NCBI GenBank assembly: GCA_037576215.1
Contig: JBANDB010000001.1
Location: 7,626,001 to 7,690,000 of the forward strand
Origin: Armillaria gallica
Taxonomy: Eukaryota > Basidiomycota > Agaricomycetes > Agaricales > Physalacriaceae
DNA: 64,000 nt
Reading direction: 5' to 3'
This document shows, one piece after another, positions 54,760 through 64,000 of the stretch. Each line of letters begins with the position of its first letter. Position 1 is the stretch's first letter. The position numbers and the translations under genes are program-made. The notes beneath the pieces are model-generated. The model was given only the letters and a program-made list of their open reading frames with translations. It did no database searches and was not told the origin of the DNA.

Positions 54760-57671
54760 ATGAGTGCGCATGAGCCTCCTGAAGGACAGAACCACCAACG
54801 AGATGAAAATGAAGCTCCCAAGGATGCTTCTGTCCACACTAACATTTCTCAACATGATGTATCCACCCAAAACATCTCCATTCCCATCACCCCTCAGCCA
54901 TCAGGTGCATATTACCTCTCAAATCTTCCATATTTCCCACATTTTGGCCTAATACCACCGCATACACCTGTTACACCACTTACACCTTCACTTACACCCA
55001 ATATTCTGTGTAACATCTCCACAGTAACCCCACAGTCCATCAGCACAAAGCCCATCTCAAAATGCACTGGCAAACCCACTTGAGACTACTCCACAGTCAA
55101 ACATAAGCTAGAAAAAGTTTTTAGCCTACTCAAGGACCTGGACTGGACCTATGGAGATTTTCTCTACTTCTCAGGATGGGTCAAGGACAAGAATGGGAAG
55201 CACATCATTGGGAGAAGCAAAACCCACATAAAAATGCTCACCAGCTTTCTAGCAGGTAAATGTGATCACAAACCAGCAACTATTATCGAAGCATGGGCAC
55301 AGCACCCCTACGGAATACCAGTAAAAGGCAGTGAAGAACAACAGTACATGTTCTTGCTGGAACAGGACTTCTGAAATATCCGCACTGCTCAGCCAGCTAT
55401 TACCTCATTTGCTGCCCAGCTTGTTGCTGAGTATATGGAGAAGCAGATGAAGAGTGCTGTTCTGAAGGAAAAGGGTCTTCATACCTTCACGACTGGTGGA
55501 GAAGACATCAAAGTTGATCATTATGGCTCTGAGACTTTGAACACTGTCACTCAGCTGTTTGAAACTGAACAGCATCTGGTTTGGTCATACCTTACTCGAC
55601 TGGCAACACCAAAATTCCAAAATCATCATAGCCAGGCTAAGGACGCCTCTGTCAATGATCGTGCTGTGTCCAGGAAGGATTGACCTGCAGAAATAGTAAG
55701 CATGTTAAGCAAATTTGTTTGACAATCCTGACATTTTTGTCCAGGTCACCACCTATGCATTGAGCTCTATCTGCCATTCAAGAAACCAGTATGCCAAGCT
55801 GCTACCTGCTGATAAAGGACTCCTCTATTTCACATGTTCTGCAAACTGCTACCTCTTTGCCCTCGAATCTTGAAACGGAAGTTCCACTAGCTATCATGCC
55901 ACATATGATGCCTTGAAGAAGTATGCCAAGAGTGATGGAGAGCATGTCCATGTGCTGGGAAGAGATACGAAGAAGTCAGGTATCTGCCACATCAATAATG
56001 TGCAGAAATTTGTATATCCACGTGACCACTGTATTGGCCGTGAAGCACATATGCTCATTGGCACCACCACAACGGTGTTTGAGATGGAAGGATTCCAGCC
56101 TGGAATGCTTGATCTCAATGAGAAACAAGAGTGGCTTGGGAAAGGGAAGTGAAGAAATCTTACTTTCAATGATCTATGGGATATGATCGACCATTATTAT
56201 CTGAGCATTACTTTTGCTATTCAATGGCTCAAAGTGCTTGTTGATTTCATACCTGCTCTGCAGCCATATGCTGCAAAGGTATGCAAGCTTTCTACAACCA
56301 TCAGTGCCAAACATCGTTTGAAGACTCGTCGCACAAAAATACATACCCTTTCAACCAATGGTTATAATGAAACTATGGTCAGTGACTTGATCAAGTGTAT
56401 TCAAGATGTCTTCGGTCACCTAGGCCAAACAGCAGAATCATACATATGATGATTGCTTCTGGTCAGAGGTGATGGACTGACATATGAGCAGATGGTTCAA
56501 TTGAAGAACTATTTGCAGTTTCAGGATACACCCTACAAGCGGCTGGATCTTCTAGAACCATTTCTTGAGATATGGCATACAGTTTGGACCCACCTTAGCT
56601 GGATTTACCAAGTGCACTGGGTATCATTGAAGAGCAGGGATCCATCCACCATTGGTTATGGCGCTAACAGTATTAAGCGGAAAGCTCCAGGCAACCTCAG
56701 CAAGGTGCAATACTATCAGTACTCTGATCTTCTACATCTGGAGCTTGATGCTAGAATGATAGACATATGGAGGTGAGCCTAGTGGTGTGCCAAGTCACAA
56801 AAATCCACTCACCATCCTTGGATTGCAGCAACAAGTTTTTGGTGGATGACCTTACAGAGTATTTTAATACCCTGGCAGCAGACGATGAGCTTCCCACATT
56901 TGAACACTTACATTCCATGGCACAACAACTTCACATGAAGTATGGAACCGCCTCAGCATTTCACTTTGTGATCCGTGGCGACTATCGATGTCGGGATATG
57001 GAAATACCCCATGGCACCGAGTGGACACCTCCTGCAAGGGACTCAAGTTCAATGGATATTCTGCCCCCATCCAGTCGCCACATCAATGCAAGTTGGAGCC
57101 TAGTGAAGACAAAGTGTCTTTCAATGGTGACAAAACTCTTGCCCAATCAACATGTTTCATTTGCAATGCTTTGTTGTCTAGGCAGGCTGTGATAGCTATG
57201 GCTGAGGGTGATGTCAGATGTGTGTGGGAGTGTCTGAAGGTAATGAGCATTTTTACATAAGATATTGAAGTTTACCCCAGTCAATAGACAATGATATGTA
57301 CCTTTGCAGGTTCCTCGCATACAAAATACACAGGCTATATTCTAGAGATGGTGTGTAACTTTGAACTGGAGGCTGGGCCAAATCTTCGAGAGCTTTTCTT
57401 CAAGAACTGGTTGGTCTGCCCTTCAGGAATACCTGGGCACTTCATGGTGGGGGACCTTCTTCAAGAACAGCTGCAAGATGAGCTTTATGAGAACATTCAA
57501 TCAAAGGATAGCGGGTTTGATGAGAACTACATTCGGAACATAATCACCCCCAATGTGTATCCGTTCATGCATGTGAAGAAAGACATCCAAGAAAGCCTTG
57601 GCCTTCGCGCACGATCAGGACACACCGGTCTACTGGCAACACATCATACTCCTCATTGGAATCTGGATTGA
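54760..57671 (+). pseudogene. DUF6589 transposon-associated protein, decayed
   Basis: A long chain of plus-strand frames broken by stops and shifts: a Pro/Thr-rich N-terminus, LDWTYGDFLYFSGWVKDKNG, FAAQLVAEYMEKQMKSAV, ALSSICHSRNQYAKLLPADK, MLLVRGDGLTYEQMVQLKNY, LEIWHTVWTHLSWIYQVHW, AKHRLKTRRTKIH, FIRGD-like and RELFFKNWLVCPSGIPGHFM, ending IITPNVYPFMHVKKD. This is the layout of the large DUF6589 proteins spread through mushroom genomes by transposition. CpG is scarce and stops often read TGA/TAG, fitting methylation decay. Confidence 0.7.
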
Positions 57672-57689
57672 GCATGATACGCATGTGAT

Positions 57690-58035
57690 TAGTGTACAGC
57701 CTGGGTAGCCTGGGTCATGCTGGGTTGCCAGGTTGGGTGCCTGCTGGGTTGGGCTCAGGTCAGAAATCTGAGACCCAGGGTATACCCGGTTCACCTGGAT
57801 CACCTGGCTGTATTACTCCGACATCCAAAATCAGTTTTCGGGAGGTGCAAGTGTGTCATAAAGCATGCTCTAGGTAACTAAAAATTTAATTCTATATCTA
57901 TTTAAATTAATCCAGGTCAGGTGACCCAGTAAGCCATGTGACCCATAGCTTACCCATGACCTGTGTGATGGGTATGGGTTTTTTCTGGGTTTGGGTCGGG
58001 TCAGAAAATTCAGACCTGGACCCAACCTGGGCTGT
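57690..58035. repeat. GGGT/ACCC-rich repeat between converging transposon genes
   Basis: Many copies of GGGT, GGTCAGG and ACCCAGG with hairpins around TCAGAAATCTGA (about 57755) and GGGTCAGAAAATTCAGACC (about 58000). Low complexity with inverted symmetry, possibly a MITE or a transposon end. Confidence 0.5.
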
Positions 58036-58038
58036 TCA

Positions 58039-59880
58039 CTACATGCGATTGAAACATTGGTTGAGATCTTGAAGTTCATCGAAGAGATGGGTTTCATGGC
58101 CTTTCAGTCGCTTCACCAACTGAAGGAATGGGAGGATTGCATCCAATGATGTCAGATGCACAAAGTTATTGAAAAGATTGCTAATCGTCAAGTCAGGTAG
58201 AAATGCAGAGGGCAGAAGATTGAAGTCAGAGAAATTGGATGAAGAGGACCAGGTCTTGTAGTGAAAGGTCTCCAGACACTTTTGGCCATATGCCTGCATC
58301 TCATTATTCAAGACTTTGGAATGAGGAATGTATCCCTGATGGGATGGTGCCTTGGAAGCCTGAGGAAGAGCTGGTAGAGGCAGCTCTGGCTGACAGCGAC
58401 TACAGGTGCAGATGGAAGGATGAGGGTGAACAGCTGGCATGCGACATGTTTTGCAAGTACAAACAGGCTTGTTTGAGGGGTTATCATACTGCTCCATCAG
58501 CTCATCAATGTAGCATGAGGCAAGAAGAAAGCGAGCCATCTCCAGGGTCATCTGTTCATTCCCACCATTGTTTGGGACTTTACGCCTCCCAATCCGAATC
58601 AATGGTCCTCCATTACCATCTTGGGCTAACTGTCCATCAATCTTCTTTCTTGCGTCGTCCAGCATAGACTGGGTTATGTATACAATCCCACAAGGACCTG
58701 GCTTCGATACCAGGCCAGGCCTCCAACCCACATGTCCAATTTTCTGCAGGATGTCATTGACATCCTTGGGATTTAAGACAATGACATCCACAACATTGGG
58801 GAAGTCATTGCCCACTTTGAGAGCATCAGTTAATATTAATACCTGCATATCAGGATCGTCCATAAATAATTTTCAGGATTTTTCATTGTATGCAGCTGAG
58901 TAAAGCGAGCAATACCAGTGAAATCGTTTACAATGAGCTGATGAATCAGAAAGGGAGGAGGCATGCCAGAGATACACAAAAATGCGGAATGCGAGGGAGA
59001 TAGTATCACAATAAATAATTGTCTTGCATTTACCTTTGACAACCCACTCAAGATCAGGAAAAGATGAGCCTGAGAGTCCATGATGCAATGTCCAGACAAT
59101 CAACTGCACATCTGGCCTAATATTTGAGCATCGTTTGAAGTAGAACGATCCTGGGCAAAGTCCCAAGATTTCTGTGAGTTTGCCTACATTGTCCCTGGCA
59201 GGCAATGTTGCGGTTACACTAATCAATCTCATATGTGATGGCCTTCTTGCAAGAACCAAGCCAATGTCATGGAAAGCCAAGCAAAAGAGTGGGGAGCCCC
59301 AATCGAGAATGAGATGTAATTCATCAATTCCAAGAGCTATGATGTGCACAGAAAAGGATTCATCAAGTAGTAGAGAGTTGAATGGTTTGGAAGTGAGCTG
59401 TTCAAGGGAAAGGAGGAGGAAGGATAAATCAGTTGATGCGGCTTTGTTCCAGAGATTGTGGCCTTGATGGTGTCCAGCAGCCAAAGTATCCTTGTTGATA
59501 GTGAGTGAGGTGATGCCCAAGGAAATAAAGTTTTTCTCCTGGAAGAACCATGAGTGAATTCCCTAAGAAACTGAGGAAGGACCATACCATTTCTTCTTCA
59601 AGACCCTTGGTGGGGAATACAAGCACCATTAGAGGCTTCTTGGGATAGTTGCCTACAAACAGCAGGGATGGAAGTGATAGCTTTTGCAGCTCCTGAAGCA
59701 GAAGCATGTACCCATAGAAATAACTAGTCTTCCCTCCTCCCATCTTGACTACAGACATGATATGAAGCCCATCCAATGCCTTGCATATACCTGCTAGCAT
59801 ATAATCATGCATGTCATGAGGGAGGCAAGGACGGAGGAGTTGTCAGGCGAGAGCAAGGCCTTCAGGACTATACATGCCCC
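58039..59880 (-). pseudogene. RecQ-like DNA helicase, transposon-type, decayed
   Basis: From 5' on the minus strand: an N-terminal LLRPCLPHDMHDYM, Walker A-like VVKMGGGKTSYF, VLVFPTKGLEEEMV, motif II-like IDELHLILDWGSP, motif III-like VTATLPA, then TIIYCDTISLAF, ILTDALKVGNDFPNVVDVIV, motif VI-like QKIGHVGW (normally QxxGRxGR) and a Cys-rich part (CTCKTC, CTCSRC) resembling the RecQ Zn site. Frames change at least twice and both Arg of motif VI are lost. Convergent with the DUF6589 gene. Confidence 0.7.
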
Positions 59881-60465
59881 CGGTCTGTCCATCACTAGTG
59901 GACATGGACCAGGAGCAGACGAAGGGAGGAAGTAAATGAAGGTGTAATAAACAAAGCGTGTTCATGGGCCATGGTCATCATGTTCATTGTTATCCAGTCG
60001 GAGATTGAAATATTGAAACATTGGTGGGCAGGCAGTTAACCCTCTGCCCTGGGTCTCAGGCTACCATGCCCTATATTTCTTCTTTGCTTCCCACCACCAC
60101 CAGTATGGCGTCTTCTTTGCCACAGCACAAACAGAGGTGATACTGTCAATTCCTTACAAATCTCTCAAAAAACATCTTATGAATCCAGTTTACTATGTTA
60201 CCAGATGTTAGCAGCAGCTGACAGCATCTGCAGCATGGCAGCGGCGAAGGATACTCAGTGCACCCTGATCTGTGCCATATGTAAGGATTGACATTTCTCT
60301 TTTGTTTCTTATTATTGACATGATGTTAGGACTACCAGTACTGCTGGCACTAACAGAAGTTCTGTTGGTCAATGGCAGTGACCAGTTCTGAATTCAAGAA
60401 TCACCTTTTGACCTCGGTTATGGCCGACCCAGACTGCAACCAAGTCAGGTAAGTCGTAGTTTCTG
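59881..60465. other. spacer, no recognised gene
   Basis: CpG-poor sequence without motifs. Confidence 0.35.
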
Positions 60466-61130
60466 CTGTTATATGTGCTCATGTCATTGATAGATGCCCC
60501 GCTACCAACATGTGCTTGGTCATCACTGAATGCTACAATTGGTGATTGCCTTCGAAAGGCCACACCAAATGCAAGGTCTTGTTTCAGCAGGTCATTGGAT
60601 GAGGGAGACTGCAATGGGGTGATTGATGAGTATCTTGATCCTGGTGTGTTTTCCATATCTCTTCCCTGTAACATACTGATATAGTCACAGCCAGATGGTC
60701 CGACCATTTTGGCACATACATCAATGTGGGTGTCATCTTCCTTCCCCAAACTACCGAGTATGTTTACAGAACCTACAGATGGAATGGGAAACATGTCAAG
60801 CCACTTCAGAGGGATGTACTTTGAACTGGATAAATGCGGCAGCAAGGGATGGAGACTGTAGACAAGGATTGGTTCCATCTTACTATGTATGTCATTCTCC
60901 TACCTTTTATGAGCATGCTAAAATAAAAACTAGATTGATGTTAGTGACTATGCAGACATTGCAGCTGCTTTTGAGTTCTCGAGGCATACAGGTGTTCATG
61001 TAGTCATCAAGAATACTGGGATCCATCAACTTGATGTTGTCCAGCTTGACCTGGGCTGACTTTTTCCTCAGCACAATTACATGGGTTGGAGCAGTGGACC
61101 AGGAACACTGGGCATCTGGGTATGTCCTAT
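60466..61130 (+). pseudogene. BBE-like FAD-linked oxidase pseudogene, copy 2
   Basis: Plus strand. WSSLNATIGDCLRKATPNAR and SCFSRSLDEGDC, then WETCQATSEGCTLNWINAAA and CRQGLVPSYYV, an intron (about 60885-60956), DIAAAFEFSRHTGVHVVIKN and, after a lesion, YMGWSSGPGTLGIWV. These are the N-terminal FAD-binding half of secreted berberine-bridge-type oxidases. The C-terminal half is missing: a MULE end begins at 61173. Frames differ between pieces. Confidence 0.7.
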
Positions 61131-61172
61131 TGTTAGTCGATGTTGATTAAAAGTCTCATTCATGCTCGTAGA

Positions 61173-61318
61173 TAGACCTGTAACTGGTCATCTTCCATAT
61201 ATGGGAGCAAGCTCACAACATATTCATAAGATGACCTGTACAACTGAGTTTGAATATAGCAGGTTCATTTTTGCTGATCATGCACCTTCCTAATAAGATA
61301 TAGCATCCAAAATGGGAA
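61173..61318 (+). mobile_element. solo 146-bp MULE terminal repeat, CpG-mutated
   Basis: Aligns over 146 bp to the left TIR of the 34667 element, beginning TAGACCTGTAACTGGTCATC. The CpG positions I compared (seven) read TG or CA here. I found no second TIR downstream in the window, so it is a truncated copy or the left end of an element whose other end is changed beyond recognition. Confidence 0.75.
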
Positions 61319-61319
61319 C

Positions 61320-62920
61320 ATGTGTCTTCAACTATTGTTGCTATGGCTCAACTCAACTCAACTCAAAATGGCTCAGCTTCAGAACAGCTCCAGACCTAAT
61401 GACTCCAGCTCGGCTCAGGTCCAAGTCATTGACTTTTGCCAAGTCACTGGCTTCTTCTAAATTAGGAAATGATATATATCTACTATACAATGAGTGAATG
61501 TGGGAACTCCTCTCTCATTGGCTACATAAGTCACACTTTTCATTAGTTCTTTTGTTTTTAGCCTGGGTTCCTGCCACATCACACATCTCTTGCTGTCTCC
61601 CTCTCTCTCTCCACCCTTCTACCATTGTTTCCCTCTTTTCTCCTTGCATCCCCCCACCTCTGTCTTTCTCTCACCATCTCTTCCTGCTTTTGTGATGGCT
61701 GCCTATGGCTTTGAATGCCTGATCTGGATGTTGACTTGAGGAAGTGTTCAATGTATCAGCTTCATCCTTGGTGAGTCCTGCTGTTCCTAATCATCATGTA
61801 CCTCTGCTGATGTTCTGCATCATTCTATTGCCATCTCTCCATCTCCTCATTTTGTACGTTCCCAATTTCACCCAATCCATTCACAGTAATGGCAGACAAT
61901 CTGCTTTCTTGACATCATCAATGCCTCCTGTTCCAATCTATACAACATATGTTCATATATGCCATGTCAATGCTGGAAGCTCCCTTATCTCAGCTTCTCC
62001 GCTGTGCCTACTGCTGTCACCAGTGTTTTGAAGATTGCTGAATGCTGTCCTTTGATGTTTCTGTTCTTTGTCTTTATGGACCATGCTGTTTATTCTTGGC
62101 TGTAGATGCATCTCTTTTCCCATTCTTATGTTATCCCCTGTCCTCCAGCTGTCGCTATTGAATTGTGGCATCAATTGATGTTCTTCATGTGTGATTGCTT
62201 TCTTCTCACCTCCACTTTCACATATCACATCTCACATTCATGCCGAAGTCATCCTCTTTAGTTTTATGTACCAAGCTCTGAGAGAAGAATCATGAGTACA
62301 TGATATGTTGTCCATGTCTGTGCATTGAATTCTAACTCTTTTGCTTCCAGTTGTATTCTATTGCATAAAAAATAGATATATTATTCTAAGATATTTTGTG
62401 TGCCTCAAATGTACTTACTATCAATGGTGCGACTGTGTCTAATGGGTAACAACCTCAACTTAAACCTGCGAGGATCTCTTGCCTCCATGTGAACTGCTCC
62501 AACATGCCCTCAGGTGCTCTTGAGTCATATTTCATCACTGAAAGTATGGCTGATGTTTTTTTCTGAAGAAACCTCATTTGACACCGATGTTGAAGCTATC
62601 CAGACAACATGCCATGCTCACCATCACAATATCCAGATGACAGATACTGGCTTGCATTGACTGGTTCCGTCCATGCATTCTACAGAAGTAAGTATCAAAG
62701 TGAGATGAACAAAATAGAGTCATAATTGATGTTCGTTTTAGACTGAAGAACAGCCATTGATGAGACAGGAAATCATGCAATGACAATGCAGAGCTCGGGA
62801 GAGAGCTGAGGTGTGTTTGATCCTCTCTTTTATCTTGCCATAGCATTTGACCTATATGCACAGGCAGAAAATACTGTCATGGTTCACTCTGTACAGCTGT
62901 TCACTTAGGATGTTGACCAC
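61320..62920. other. pyrimidine-rich region, no recognised gene
   Basis: Starts with a short (CTCAA)n run at about 61345 and includes long TC-rich stretches near 61590-61680. It may be the 5' part of the Helitron, but I could not fix an end. Confidence 0.3.
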
Positions 62921-62929
62921 GATGAACCG

Positions 62930-64000
62930 ATGGTCAGTTATCCTGACAGGAGGGTGCATTCAGAATGTAGTCATACAAGTAGAGATGGTATGAATTATCG
63001 CTTCTGTATCTTACATTATTGTCAACAAGCAATGTCATTAGATGTCTTTGGAGCTGCACTGCATCTACAGGCTCAGCATGATGACCTCCCTCCTGGCCAT
63101 CAGCCATATCATGATCTTTTGTCATGCCATGACCTTGGTGAAATGTCATATGAATGTCCTTTCTGCCATGCACTTCACTGGTATACAGAGCAAGTGACCA
63201 GGAAAATCAATGGCAATATTGTCTTTGGTGTTCAATGCTGCAGAAAGGGTCAGGTGGTTCTGCCTCCTGCACGTGAACCTCCTCTGGCTCTCAGACAGCT
63301 TCTTAAAGCTAATGATGCTCAAGCAAAGGACTACCATGATTGAATGTGGATGTACAACCAGGCATTCAGTTTCACCTCTCTTGGTGTCAATGAAGATCAC
63401 TCTGTAAATCTTCACTAGTGTGGATCACCTGTTTTCCGCATTCAAGGGGAACTTTATCACTGTTCTGGCTCTCATTTACCCTCTCGCAATCAAGCCCCAT
63501 CATATGCTCAGCTGTATATCTATGAACTAAGAGACTCTATTGATCATCGCTGCCATAACAATCATGATCTGCAGAGAGATACCATTATGCTATTAGAGAC
63601 CATCCTTCACACACATCACCAATATGCCCTCATCTATCGTTATGCAGCTGAAATACTTGAACAGTATGGTGATAGTTCCAATAAGACTATCACTCTGTGT
63701 GTTGATCCCACATCTGATAAGCGTACACATAATCTTCCAACAGCAGATGAGGTTGCTGTCATCCTTCCTGATTGCTCCAGTCTGTCAGAATATAGAGATA
63801 TAATTCTCCATAGATGGGATGGTTCTTTGAAGTGTATACATAGCAATCATCCTGCATATGCACCCTTACAATATGTTCTTCTCTTTCCTTATGGGGAGAA
63901 TGGTTGGCATCCAGAGCTTAGACTGAATCAGCCAAAAGCTGTGAACCCTTCATGTTTGACCCTTTTACAATATGTTTCTCATCAACTGCAGGTTCAGCAT
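62930..64000 (+). pseudogene. Helitron replicase/helicase, N-terminal part, continues past window
   Basis: LGEMSYECPFCHALHWYTEQ, then after stops FTSLGVNEDHSVN, PVFRIQGELYHCSGSHLPS, SYAQLYIYELRDSI, LPTADEVAVILPDC and HPAYAPLQYVLLFPYGENGW match the order of the Zn-finger-like and Helitron_like_N regions of fungal Helitrons. Two stops interrupt the reading (about 63340 and 63417), so this copy is probably inactive. The Rep and helicase domains would lie beyond the right edge. Confidence 0.8.

Noticed and set aside
58239..58667. 142-aa plus-strand frame
   Set aside because: Antisense to the RecQ-like C-terminal region, which has recognisable motifs.
60369..60878. 169-aa open frame on the minus strand
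   Set aside because: Overlaps the BBE-like FAD oxidase exons on the plus strand, which have clear family motifs; treated as a shadow.
61320..62920. defined Helitron 5' end
   Set aside because: TC-rich sequence is abundant and no unique TC end or insertion between A and T could be fixed.

Overview
The window looks like nuclear DNA from an Agaricomycete (mushroom-forming basidiomycete). Protein-coding stretches are broken by many introns of about 45-60 bp with GT..AG (occasionally GC..AG) ends. The genes are typical fungal ones (Old Yellow Enzyme, S33 peptidase, subtilisin, NAPE-PLD-like hydrolase, DUF4436 membrane proteins), and the transposon remnants (DUF6589 protein, RecQ-like helicase, Helitron) are common in this class. 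No bacterial features, rRNA or CRISPR arrays are visible.

Left part (1-16.7 kb): a decayed unidentified fragment; an intact OYE-family gene (1312-2589, 370 aa) with unusual active-site residues; an apparently intact DUF4436 gene (2972-4530, minus); a truncated and a near-complete subtilisin gene (minus); an intact secreted S33/TAP-like peptidase gene (7106-9307, 12 introns, 523 aa); a 465-bp inverted-repeat element; and an intact NAPE-PLD-like metallo-beta-lactamase-fold gene (15323-16723, 389 aa). I reconstructed the exons of the three intact enzymes by hand, and each gives one continuous frame to a stop.

Middle part (16.7-48.3 kb): a field of segmental duplication. A cassette of NAPE-PLD-like gene, spacer block and DUF4436 gene recurs. 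There are four DUF4436 genes in all, each on the minus strand with mostly open exons. There is one intact NAPE-PLD-like gene plus at least four decayed copies and a fragment. Scattered through this region, and regularly spaced at 39.2-40.6 kb, are many short (about 50-78 nt, typically 56-60) tRNA-like modules with box A and box B-like sequences, a closing stem and often a T-run downstream. A 713-bp element with 146-bp terminal inverted repeats and a perfect 9-bp target duplication (Mutator-like MITE) sits inside one NAPE-PLD copy.

Right part (48.3-64 kb): mostly decayed. It holds repeats rich in TGCGTT/AACGCA, an eIF4E pseudogene, a nucleotidyltransferase-like pseudogene, a DUF6589 transposon protein (plus) converging on a RecQ-like helicase (minus), a BBE-like FAD oxidase pseudogene, a lone copy of the 146-bp MULE end in which the CpGs I compared have become TpG/CpA, and a Helitron that runs off the right edge. 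This part looks like silenced, methylation-mutated repeat DNA.
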